From a virus, in IMG/VR virus record IMGVR_UViG_3300042549_002214, positions 1 to 29,066 of that record: a stretch of 29,066 nt of DNA. One strand, given 5' to 3'. The translations under genes were made by a program, and so were the position numbers. This document shows, piece after piece, positions 22,175 to 28,969 of this stretch (positions are counted from its first letter, which is position 1; each line of letters opens with the position of its first letter). Below the pieces are notes generated by a model. It was given only the letters and a program-made list of their open reading frames with translations, made no database searches and was not told the DNA's origin.

Positions 22175-22354
22175 ATGAAAACACAAGAACAAATTATTGA
22201 TTGTGACGGCGCTCCTTTTTGGAGAATGCAATGGGAGACAACGTTACCTAATTCGATAACAATTAAACAATGGCACGAAATACAAAACTACATTGATGAA
22301 AAAACACTTGAATTTATAAATGAGTCAACTGAAACACGAATAATAAATAAATAA
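22175..22354 (+). CDS. Small acidic protein, unknown (59 aa)
   Basis: This 59-aa frame starts at 22175 and was identified from the sequence directly. It opens MKTQEQIIDCDGAPFWRMQWETTLPN and ends in a helix (IKQWHEIQNYIDEKTLEFINEST). Acidic residues and Trp are frequent. The next gene starts 2 nt after its stop. It could be a small regulator or inhibitor. No family recognised. Confidence 0.5.
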   Translation: MKTQEQIIDCDGAPFWRMQWETTLPNSITIKQWHEIQNYIDEKTLEFINESTETRIINK

Positions 22355-22356
22355 AA

Positions 22357-22596
22357 ATGGAAGACAAAAAATGGAGCACTGGAGCCTGGAAAAAGCAAAC
22401 AGCAAAAGGTGAAGTAATTAATTTTACAATTAACGAAGTAAAGTATTCAATGTGGGTAAACAACTACAAAAAAGAAGAAAAACAACCTGATTTTAAAATA
22501 TTCGTTAACGACTTTAAACCAACGGAACAAACCCAAAGTGAAAAACCGAGCTACGGAAATAAAGATTTTGACGATTTTCTAAATGGAGTAAAATAA
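22357..22596 (+). CDS. Small protein with an acidic C-terminus, possible ssDNA-binding accessory (79 aa)
   Basis: This 79-aa protein begins MEDKKWSTGAWKKQTAKGE. Its beta-like middle (VINFTINEVKYSMWVNNYKKEEKQPDFKIFV) resembles the DUF736-type small phage proteins, and a short acidic apolar end (GNKDFDDFLNGVK) follows. The placement near recombination genes and the acidic tip recall single-strand-binding proteins, in which such a tip recruits partners, but the OB fold is not evident. It ends 3 nt before the XRE-type gene. Confidence 0.45.
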   Translation: MEDKKWSTGAWKKQTAKGEVINFTINEVKYSMWVNNYKKEEKQPDFKIFVNDFKPTEQTQSEKPSYGNKDFDDFLNGVK

Positions 22597-22599
22597 TTT

Positions 22600-22803
22600 A
22601 TGAAAGACCAGGCAAAAGTATTAAGCGAAGCGAATCAAATTACTCGTTTAATGGTTCGTCAACACTTACAAAAACACGAATTAAGTTTGAATGCTTTTTC
22701 TAAATTAGTTGAAGTTAGGCAGCCTAATTTACATAAGTTTATGAAAGGTCAAACCCTTTCGAGTAGGTCAATTGAAAAACTCGGATTGTTTTTTAGTAAA
22801 TAA
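22600..22803 (+). CDS. XRE-type transcriptional regulator (67 aa)
   Basis: This 67-aa protein carries one helix-turn-helix: LSLNAFSKLVEVRQPNLHKFMKGQTLSSRSIEKLGLFF. The second helix starts at AFSKLVEV and the recognition helix at RQPNLHKFMKG, the classic Cro/CI-type order with a short terminal helix. It is a single-domain protein with no dimerisation or cleavage domain, closer to Cro than to a full repressor. It is the best candidate to bind the 16-bp near-palindrome present in four early promoters, including the one just downstream at 22850. A terminator closes its transcript. Confidence 0.75.
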   Translation: MKDQAKVLSEANQITRLMVRQHLQKHELSLNAFSKLVEVRQPNLHKFMKGQTLSSRSIEKLGLFFSK

Positions 22804-22807
22804 ATTT

Positions 22808-22838
22808 AAGGCGGAACGTAAAAAATTCCGCTTTTTTT
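22808..22838 (+). terminator. Terminator after the XRE regulator
   Basis: GCGGAA (22811-22816) pairs with TTCCGC (22826-22831) around a 9-nt loop and runs into T7 (22832-22838). Flanking AAG/TTT pairs lengthen the stem. It separates the recombination unit from the next promoter. Confidence 0.9.
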
Positions 22839-22840
22839 GT

Positions 22841-22884
22841 TTGTAGTGTTATTCTTTTTAGTATATTTGTAGAAACAATTAAAC
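22841..22884 (+). promoter_or_regulatory. Early promoter 4 with inverted operator
   Basis: TTG (22841-22843), an 18-nt spacer and TATATTTG (22862-22869). The 16-bp element is present in inverted orientation (TATTCTTTTTAGTATA, 22850-22865, 15 of 16 positions) and overlaps the -7 box. The leader contains AAACAATTAAA. It drives the 22894-24600 genes, including the sigma-like factor. Confidence 0.75.
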
Positions 22885-22893
22885 AAAACAATT

Positions 22894-23247
22894 ATGAAAA
22901 ACCTATTAATGAATTGCTCGGAGTGTGACGGTAACGGATATGTAACTATTGATTTAAATGATACTCATATACCTTATGAACAAAAGGAAATGAATTTTAG
23001 TTGTATGTCATGTAGCGGAAAAGGTTACCAAATAAATAAAGACGAACTGAACGAGAAAATCGAAGCTATTAACGACATGATACAAGGAATGCAAGTTCGA
23101 ATGAGAATGCACTCTGATTTTATAATTCAGCTTAAAAAAGGAATGTTGGACGAATTAGCGGTGAAATACGTTTACAAGTTAGATATTTGTTCAATTGCAC
23201 TTGGTAGACTTTTGAACTATAAAAGAAAATTATATAACTTAGCCTAA
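22894..23247 (+). CDS. DnaJ-type zinc-finger protein, unknown role (117 aa)
   Basis: This 117-aa protein has two CxxCxGxG units, C8-C11 (CSECDGNGY) and C37-C40 (CMSCSGKGY), the half-repeats of DnaJ cysteine-rich domains. Together they form one zinc site. A mostly helical C-terminus (EKIEAINDMIQGMQVRMRM and further) follows. The J-domain and the rest of DnaJ are absent. It is probably a small zinc-binding adaptor or regulator. It is first in the fourth early unit. Confidence 0.65.
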   Translation: MKNLLMNCSECDGNGYVTIDLNDTHIPYEQKEMNFSCMSCSGKGYQINKDELNEKIEAINDMIQGMQVRMRMHSDFIIQLKKGMLDELAVKYVYKLDICSIALGRLLNYKRKLYNLA

Positions 23248-23256
23248 AATTTAAAC

Positions 23257-23511
23257 ATGGAGTTAATATTTATAATTGCAGTTGCTTGGTGGTTTGTTAA
23301 TTTCGAACCCTTGCAGCTGCTTTTTGATTTTATATTTAAACAAATTAATATTTCGCACCTTTCAGATTACATTCATTCGAGTTTAGGTTGCTGGAAATGT
23401 TGGTCTTTTTGGACAACTTTAATTTACACCGGTAGTTTTTTTATGTCATGTTTGGCGGCTTTAATTGCTTATTCTTTAGAATTATGTTTGAACAAGTTGA
23501 CATCCAAGTAA
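23257..23511 (+). CDS. Small membrane protein (84 aa)
   Basis: This 84-aa protein begins with an apolar stretch (residues 1-15, ELIFIIAVAWWFV) that can insert into the membrane. A second stretch (about 53-76, TTLIYTGSFFMSCLAALIAYSL) follows a LGCWKCWSFW motif. I recognise the GCWKCW-type motif from Bacteroidota phages, where it is always in a small two-pass membrane protein. Its function is unknown. It overlaps the next gene by 28 nt. Confidence 0.6.
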   Translation: MELIFIIAVAWWFVNFEPLQLLFDFIFKQINISHLSDYIHSSLGCWKCWSFWTTLIYTGSFFMSCLAALIAYSLELCLNKLTSK

Positions 23512-23687
23512 TAAAAGACATAGCGGCATCACAGGATGTTGTTAAGTATTCGAAAGTCAGTTTAAACAAGCTCAAAAAAATTAAGGAATTAAAAACAAGT
23601 AAAAAGGATGGAGAGTGTTTTTGTTCAAATGTCAGACGGCGCGTGTGGTTCAAAGATTTCATGCAGTGGTTTGAAAGCAATTCTTGA
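23484..23687 (+). CDS. Small protein, Cys/Arg-rich C-terminus (67 aa)
   Basis: This is a 67-aa protein if the ATG at 23484 is used (MFEQVDIQVIKDIAASQDVV). A longer frame from 23448 lies deeper in the preceding gene. The C-terminal part (CFCSNVRRRVWFKDFMQWFE) has a CxC next to basic residues and a helix, a pattern I associate with small Bacteroidota phage proteins. It is overlapped for 80 nt by the sigma-like gene. Function unknown. Confidence 0.52.
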   Translation: MFEQVDIQVIKDIAASQDVVKYSKVSLNKLKKIKELKTSKKDGECFCSNVRRRVWFKDFMQWFESNS

Positions 23688-24201
23688 CAAATACATTAAC
23701 ACGAATTACAACGAAATCAGAAAATACACTAATTATTTCTTGGTTCGAATGAGTAGCCCCATAAGTGCGGACACGGTTATAAACAATTCTTATCTATATT
23801 TAGTTAAGTTGAACCCAGATATAAACACGGAAAACGAAATCAAAAGCTACCTTTTAAACACCATTAAAAAACAAATCCTATGGAATACATCACAAAGTAA
23901 TAAAGACGACCTTGTAACCGCTTTAGAAAGTCATTCAAACGAAACAAACGACGATTCAGATTTAATATTTAAAATAGCACAGGAACAAAAATACCAACTT
24001 GAAAAATCCTGCATTGAAATTTACAGAAACACGATTAACGATAAAATTAAGTTAATTATATTTGAAGCGTACTACGACAAAGGATATGTAACAGCAAGGG
24101 CAATGGGTAGTTATTTTGATTTACCCTATACAACCGCTCACTACTGGATTAAAGAAATTAAAGAAGATTTACGTAAAATAAAACTTGAATATGAAAATTA
24201 A
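23608..24201 (+). CDS. Divergent sigma-70-like factor (197 aa)
   Basis: This 197-aa protein has a layout like small sigma factors. A helical region-2-like part (about 25-95) includes INNSYLYLVKLNPDINTENEIKSYLLNTIKKQILW. A low-complexity acidic linker follows (about 95-125), then a region-4-like helix-turn-helix (about 145-190): IKLIIFEAYYDKGYVTARAMGSYF then LPYTTAHYWIKEIKEDLRKI. It may redirect host RNA polymerase to late promoters; the late element could be its target. The start is uncertain: 23608 overlaps the previous gene by 80 nt, and later ATGs (e.g. 23629) are possible. It lies just ahead of the late genes. Confidence 0.6.
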   Translation: MESVFVQMSDGACGSKISCSGLKAILDKYINTNYNEIRKYTNYFLVRMSSPISADTVINNSYLYLVKLNPDINTENEIKSYLLNTIKKQILWNTSQSNKDDLVTALESHSNETNDDSDLIFKIAQEQKYQLEKSCIEIYRNTINDKIKLIIFEAYYDKGYVTARAMGSYFDLPYTTAHYWIKEIKEDLRKIKLEYEN

Positions 24202-24412
24202 AGAAGAATACAAAGGGAAAACGATAATAAAATACGATTCAATCCTCGGAGAAAAACGAATCATTGTAAATAATTTAGACCCTAAGCAATTTACTTATTA
24301 TCAATCAGTAGGACTTGGTTACTTATTTGAACCTGAAGCGATAAGTTACACAGGAATAGAACAAGAACCAACGGTTGAAAAACCGAAAAGACGAAGAAAA
24401 AAAAGTGAATGA
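24191..24412 (+). CDS. Small basic protein, unknown (73 aa)
   Basis: This 73-aa protein starts at the ATG at 24191. A TTG at 24185 would only add two residues. It has strand-like segments (KGKTIIKYDSILGEKRIIV), a DPKQFTYYQSVGLGYLFEP middle and a strongly basic C-terminus (KPKRRRKKSE) that may bind nucleic acid. It sits between the sigma-like factor and the methyltransferase. No family name can be given. Confidence 0.55.
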   Translation: MKIKEEYKGKTIIKYDSILGEKRIIVNNLDPKQFTYYQSVGLGYLFEPEAISYTGIEQEPTVEKPKRRRKKSE

Positions 24413-24609
24413 GCCTATATTTAAAAAGTGATTATTACATCGTGTTTATGAATCCATCAAAACATAAATCTGAATGGAAAGCGCTCAAACTAATCATGAA
24501 AGTAACCGAAATAAACTACGCTGTATTTATAGATTACAGACTTTACGACATGGAGGTTCACCCCGTAACAAAACACGAATACAACACGTACACTTATAAC
24601 CCTAATTAA
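24409..24609 (+). CDS. Small aromatic protein, unknown (66 aa)
   Basis: This 66-aa protein has an ATGA overlap with the previous gene and ends exactly where the methyltransferase begins. Tyr is frequent (YLKSDYYIVFMNPSKHKSEW, VTEINYAVFIDYRLYDME). The beta-like pattern suggests a small compact fold. No family recognised. Confidence 0.5.
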   Translation: MSLYLKSDYYIVFMNPSKHKSEWKALKLIMKVTEINYAVFIDYRLYDMEVHPVTKHEYNTYTYNPN

Positions 24610-25815
24610 ATGAAGTTAGTAAACATAAGCGAGGTTAAACCAAACCCAAAGAACCCCAGAATAATAAAAGACGCAAAATTCCAAAAGTTAGTTAAGTCTA
24701 TCCAAGAGTTTCCTGATATGCTAAATAAACGCCCGTTAATCGTATTTACAGACGTTGACGGTAAATACTGTGTTTTGGGCGGAAATATGCGCTTAAAAGC
24801 GTGCAAAGAAATAGGATTGAAAGAAATACCGATTATAGTAGCTGATGAATGGACGGAGGAACAAAAAAACGAATTCCTAATTAAAGATAACGTAGGTTTT
24901 GGTGAGTGGGATTGGGATAGTTTAGCAAATGAATGGGACACCGAAAAGTTAGACGATTGGGGGTTAGATTTGCCAGTTGATTTAAGCGTTCAAGAAGAAC
25001 TTGAAGCAGAAGAAGACAACTACGAAACACCTAACGAGATAAACACGGATATAGTATTAGGAGATTTATTTGAGATAGGAGAACATAGATTACTTTGTGG
25101 GGACAGTACAGATAGCGACCAAGTGGCAAAGCTAATGAACGGACAAAAGGCTGATGTGGTATTTACAAGTCCGCCTTATAATGCAAATACTAAAGCCGGT
25201 CAAGGAGATATATTTAATAAAAAGAAAAGCATTAAATTATATAACGAAGGTTATTCGGATAATTTAGATAGTGATAAATATATAGATTTTGTAGTAGAAG
25301 TATTAGATAATTGTTTTTTATATACAAATGGTTTTATATTTTGGAATGTAAGTTATAATGCAAACAGTAGATTTGAATACATTAAGCAAATATCAAATCA
25401 TTTAGAATTCCTTATTGAACAAATATGTTGGAAAAAATCTTCAACAATCCCATTTAAAGGCTCTTTAATGAGAGATTGGGAACCTATTTATTTATTTAGC
25501 ACTAATGGAGAAAAATTAGGCTTAGAAAATGTAGTTAGCAATCATTGGGAAGTATCTAATACAGGTAGCCAACAAGATAATCATAAAGCGTGTTTTCCTA
25601 TCGAATTGCCTTTTAAAGCAATAGAATTAGTAAAAATTTCTAATTTAATATTAGAACCTTTTTGTGGTTCAGGTTCTACAATGGTTGCAGCACATCAACT
25701 TAAACGCAAGTGCTACGGAATGGAACTTGACCCTAAATACTGCCAAGTAATAGTTGACAGAATGAAAAAACTTGACCCAAGTTTAATTATTAAGCGCAAC
25801 GGAGAAACAATGTAA
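24610..25815 (+). CDS. ParB/Srx-like domain fused to a DNA methyltransferase (401 aa)
   Basis: This 401-aa protein has two domains. Residues 1-110 are ParB/Srx-like, opening VNISEVKPNPKNPR and containing GGNMRLKA (a GxxRxxA motif). Residues 150-401 are a beta-class amino-methyltransferase: CGDST, TSPPYN with catalytic TSPPY (186-190), a variable recognition region (about 200-340), then EPFCGSGSTMVAA (about 347-359), the motif I. This order identifies the N4-cytosine/N6-adenine type. Many phages carry such ParB-methylase fusions next to terminase, as here. It most likely methylates phage DNA before packaging and protects it from host restriction. The recognition region is markedly more AT-rich than both flanks. 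Confidence 0.82.
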   Translation: MKLVNISEVKPNPKNPRIIKDAKFQKLVKSIQEFPDMLNKRPLIVFTDVDGKYCVLGGNMRLKACKEIGLKEIPIIVADEWTEEQKNEFLIKDNVGFGEWDWDSLANEWDTEKLDDWGLDLPVDLSVQEELEAEEDNYETPNEINTDIVLGDLFEIGEHRLLCGDSTDSDQVAKLMNGQKADVVFTSPPYNANTKAGQGDIFNKKKSIKLYNEGYSDNLDSDKYIDFVVEVLDNCFLYTNGFIFWNVSYNANSRFEYIKQISNHLEFLIEQICWKKSSTIPFKGSLMRDWEPIYLFSTNGEKLGLENVVSNHWEVSNTGSQQDNHKACFPIELPFKAIELVKISNLILEPFCGSGSTMVAAHQLKRKCYGMELDPKYCQVIVDRMKKLDPSLIIKRNGETM

Positions 25816-25825
25816 AAACAGAGTT

Positions 25826-26206
25826 ATGGAAGGTAAAAACGGAGGAACATTAAAACCATTTGAAAAAGGCGAAAGCGGAAACCCAAACGGAAGACCGAAA
25901 AAATATGTTTCAGCATTAAAGGAACAAGGCTATAAGAATTCAGAAATTAACGATTGTATTCTTGTAATGATTTCAATGGACTTAGACGAACTAAAAGAAG
26001 TTTGGCAAAACCCAAGAGCAACAATACTCGAAAAGACAATTGCAAACGCTTTAAGAAAGTCACTCGAGAAAGGTAGCTTATATTCAATTGAAGTGCTTTT
26101 AAGTAGGGCAGTAGGTAAACCAAAAGAAAGTATCGACCATACAACAAACGGTGAAACAATGCGGGATATTCAGGTAACAATAGTAAATGCAAATAAAGGC
26201 GACTAA
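25826..26206 (+). CDS. Terminase small subunit-like protein (126 aa)
   Basis: This 126-aa protein begins MEGKNGGTLKPFEKGESGN and contains FEKGESGNPNGRPKK (13-27), a DNA-contact motif typical of a family (DUF5681-like) found beside large terminase genes. Helical segments (KNSEINDCILVMISMDLDELKEVW; then ATILEKTIANALRKSLEKGS) could form the oligomerisation core. The large subunit overlaps its 3' end by 20 nt. It should recognise the packaging start on the genome. The family identification is firm in position, moderate in sequence. Confidence 0.7.
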   Translation: MEGKNGGTLKPFEKGESGNPNGRPKKYVSALKEQGYKNSEINDCILVMISMDLDELKEVWQNPRATILEKTIANALRKSLEKGSLYSIEVLLSRAVGKPKESIDHTTNGETMRDIQVTIVNANKGD

Positions 26207-27338
26207 CATATTCCAAAAGAACTTTGACGCGCTCCAAAATAACGGGGTGCGTTTTGTTATTAATGAGGGCGGTTCACGTTCAAGTAAAACTTATTCACTT
26301 TGTCAGTTGCTAATCGTTTACGCTTTACAAAACCCTCAAAAGGTTATTAGCATAATCAGAAAGACATTTCCAGCATTACGGGCAACGGTTATGCGTGACT
26401 TCTTAGAAATCTTAAAAGACTTAGATATATACTCACAAGAACGTCACAACAAGTCAGAACACATTTACACATTCGAAAACGGTTCTATTATAGAATTTTT
26501 TTCAGTTGACGACGAGCAAAAGATTCGAGGGCGCAAAAGGGACGTGGCGTGGTGTAATGAAGCTAATGAACTTTATTACGATGACTTTACCCAATTGAAT
26601 ATGCGAACGGAATTCAAACTGATATTTGATTATAACCCCTCTGAATCTTCAAGTTGGCTTTACGAACTACCTAAACATGAATCAATTTTAATTAAGTCTA
26701 CGTATCGTGACAACCCATTTTTACCGGATAGCATTAAAAAACAAATCGAGGATTTAAAACGAACCGACGAAGCATTATATCAAATCTATGCACTTGGGGA
26801 AAAGGCAATCAGTAAAAGTAATATTTACTCGAATTGGACTTTCTTAAATCACCGCCCCTCAAAGTTTGTGAATTTTGTTTATGGTTTGGATTTTGGATAT
26901 AATCACCCCACCGCATTAGTTCGGGTTTATTGGGTGGATAACGATATATTCATTGAAAAGGTAATTTATGAAAGCTATTTAACCACTACGAACCTAATTG
27001 ATAAAATGCTGAATCTGAATATAGAAAAACACGTAACCATTTTAGCGGATTACTCGCGACCTGAAATAATAGCCGAAATGAACAACGCCGGGTTTGACGT
27101 TCAAAACGCAAACAAGGTAGTTAAAAAAGGAATTGATAACATTAAAACCTTTGGTGTATTTTGCGAAGATAACAAAGAAATCAAAAAGGAATACGATAAC
27201 TACAAATGGAAAAAAGTAGGTGACATAATTACGGATGAACCGGTTAAACTATTTGACGATGCTATGGATGCGATTCGATACGCTGTGACCAATATACGGC
27301 AAGAATATTACACCGACGATTCATACTTTTCGTTCTAA
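26187..27338 (+). CDS. terL: Terminase large subunit, PBSX-type (383 aa)
   Basis: This 383-aa protein has the packaging ATPase and nuclease. Walker A is GGSRSSKT (28-35). The region with FFSVDDEQKIRGRKRDV (about 105-120) leads to Walker B DVAWCNEA (119-126). DYNPSESSSW (about 147-156) is the coupling motif. Nuclease residues are in GLDFGYNHPTALV (about 240), ILADYSRPEI (about 292) and DDAMDAIRYAV (about 360), the metal-binding acids of an RNase H-like fold. It cuts and threads the genome into the capsid. The small-subunit-like gene overlaps its start. A PBSX/Terminase_3-type large subunit usually means headful or cohesive packaging; which one is not visible. Confidence 0.92.
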   Translation: MQIKATNIFQKNFDALQNNGVRFVINEGGSRSSKTYSLCQLLIVYALQNPQKVISIIRKTFPALRATVMRDFLEILKDLDIYSQERHNKSEHIYTFENGSIIEFFSVDDEQKIRGRKRDVAWCNEANELYYDDFTQLNMRTEFKLIFDYNPSESSSWLYELPKHESILIKSTYRDNPFLPDSIKKQIEDLKRTDEALYQIYALGEKAISKSNIYSNWTFLNHRPSKFVNFVYGLDFGYNHPTALVRVYWVDNDIFIEKVIYESYLTTTNLIDKMLNLNIEKHVTILADYSRPEIIAEMNNAGFDVQNANKVVKKGIDNIKTFGVFCEDNKEIKKEYDNYKWKKVGDIITDEPVKLFDDAMDAIRYAVTNIRQEYYTDDSYFSF

Positions 27339-27367
27339 ACATAAACACGAATAAAAATAATATAGTC
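27338..27367 (+). promoter_or_regulatory. Late bipartite element, copy 4
   Basis: AACATA (27338-27343), a 14-nt gap, then TAATATAGT (27358-27366), one base before the ATG at 27368. The AACATA is one substitution away from the AACAAA of the other copies. It starts the fibre and tail region. Confidence 0.5.
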
Positions 27368-28969
27368 ATGGCATACCGAGAAAGACAAAAGATTAGTCAA
27401 ATGACACCCAAGGGTGCAAATCTTGAAGCTACCGATTTAATTGAAATCAGTGAATTAGTTAGTGGTTCTTATCAAACAAAATCCATTACAGGCCAAGAAA
27501 TAATTGACGCTGCGTCTGGTGGCACAACTCCAGATTTACAACAAGTAACAGATGTAGGTTCAACAACAACAAACAGCATATCGGTAACGGTTGGTGTTAA
27601 TGAATATAGCGCCGTAAATGCTTTAAATGTAACCACTGAAAATATAGCGGCAGATACACACGCAACGATTGAAAACACGGGAACATTATTATTAAAAACG
27701 GGAGCTGAAGAAAGTTCATTAAAAAACACGAACGTAACAAATCCAAGTGTAGTTTTAGAATTTCCAGACAAAGCAACCGGAAGTTATACAATAGCAACAA
27801 CAAGCGATTTAACAAGCGGAACGGTAACAAGCGTAGATTTAACCATGCCTTCAGCGTTTACGGTTTCAGGCAATCCAATAACAACGGCTGGAACATTAGC
27901 GGTTTCAGGGGCTGGAACAGCGTCACAATATGTAAGGGGAGACGGTACACTTGCAACTTTACCAAGTAGCGGCGGCGGTGGTTCTTCGGTCTTTTACTAT
28001 CTTAATGGCTCGGTGGCGGCTTCGGTTGCTACTTATAATCAAATGGACTTTAACGCTGTTATTGGATTGGGAACTAATTTTACTTTAGTAGGAAATGGTT
28101 TAATCGCTCAATTCTTAACAGATGTAGGAAACCCAAATAGGTTATTAATACCTGGTGGAGCTTGGAATTTTGAAATGTTTTTCTCAATGAGTTCAACGGG
28201 TGGAGCGCAAAAGTTTTACGTTGAATTATTAAAATACGACGGTGCTACTTTTACAAGTATTGCAAGTTCGTCAACAAACCCTGAAGCGATTACAGGCGGC
28301 ACAACAACTGATTTATATATTACTTCTTTAGCGGTTCCTTCAACGGTGTTATTAGCAACTGATAGACTTGCTGTTCGTGTTTACATAGTAGATAGTAGCG
28401 GCGGGAGAACAGCAACTTTACACACTGAAGACAACAATCTTTGCCAAATTATAACAACTTTCGCTGGTGGCGTTTCTTCTTTAAATGGCTTGACTGCAAA
28501 TACTCAAAGTTTTACTGTAGGAACAACGGGAACGGATTTTAATATAAGTTCGGTAACTGATATTCACACGTTTAATTTACCAACGGCTTCGGCTACAAAT
28601 CGAGGTGCGTTAAGTACAACCGATTGGAGCGCGTTTAATGCAAAGGCTTCTTATACACCGAGAGTTCAAAGCGTAACGAGTGCGGCAACGGTTACACCTG
28701 TAAACACGAATGACTTAGTTAAAATTACAGCACAAGCGGCGGCACTTGCTTTAGCTAATCCGACAGGAACATGGGACGAGGGGCAACCGTTAATGATTAG
28801 AATAAAAGACAACGGAACAGCAAGGGCAATTACCTACGATACAAATTACCGAGCGATAGGGGTGACACTACCCACGACAACCGTAATAAGCAAAACAACT
28901 TATTTAGGTTTAATTTATAATTCAACAGATACGAAGTGGGACGTTATCGGAGTAACAACACAAGCTTAA
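27368..28969 (+). CDS. Tail fibre / head-fibre-like protein (533 aa)
   Basis: This 533-aa protein has an N-terminal MAYRERQKISQMTPKGANLEATDLIEI stretch (virion-anchoring in Bacteroidota phage fibres), then long repetitive Thr/Ser/Asn beta-strands (about 70-190). A flexible hinge follows (SSGGGGSS, about 198-205), then a beta-sandwich (about 206-365: NQMDFNAVIGLGTNFTLV, GAWNFEMFFSMSSTG, VRVYIVDSSGGRTATLHTE) of C1q/TNF-like type. After it comes a triple-stranded-type stem (SSLNGLTANTQSFTVGTTG) and a terminal small domain (KYDTN-type strands). It probably binds the host surface. It is the last gene before the circular join. Confidence 0.7.
   Translation: MAYRERQKISQMTPKGANLEATDLIEISELVSGSYQTKSITGQEIIDAASGGTTPDLQQVTDVGSTTTNSISVTVGVNEYSAVNALNVTTENIAADTHATIENTGTLLLKTGAEESSLKNTNVTNPSVVLEFPDKATGSYTIATTSDLTSGTVTSVDLTMPSAFTVSGNPITTAGTLAVSGAGTASQYVRGDGTLATLPSSGGGGSSVFYYLNGSVAASVATYNQMDFNAVIGLGTNFTLVGNGLIAQFLTDVGNPNRLLIPGGAWNFEMFFSMSSTGGAQKFYVELLKYDGATFTSIASSSTNPEAITGGTTTDLYITSLAVPSTVLLATDRLAVRVYIVDSSGGRTATLHTEDNNLCQIITTFAGGVSSLNGLTANTQSFTVGTTGTDFNISSVTDIHTFNLPTASATNRGALSTTDWSAFNAKASYTPRVQSVTSAATVTPVNTNDLVKITAQAAALALANPTGTWDEGQPLMIRIKDNGTARAITYDTNYRAIGVTLPTTTVISKTTYLGLIYNSTDTKWDVIGVTTQA

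Noticed and set aside
24606-24941. Minus-strand 111-aa frame opposite the ParB/methylase start
   Set aside because: It lies fully over the clear ParB domain coding strand and has no promoter or family features.
1-28939. Search for integrase, tRNA and CRISPR arrays
   Set aside because: No recombinase signature, no cloverleaf with CCA end and no regularly spaced repeats were seen; the only tandem repeats are the short iterons at 17371.
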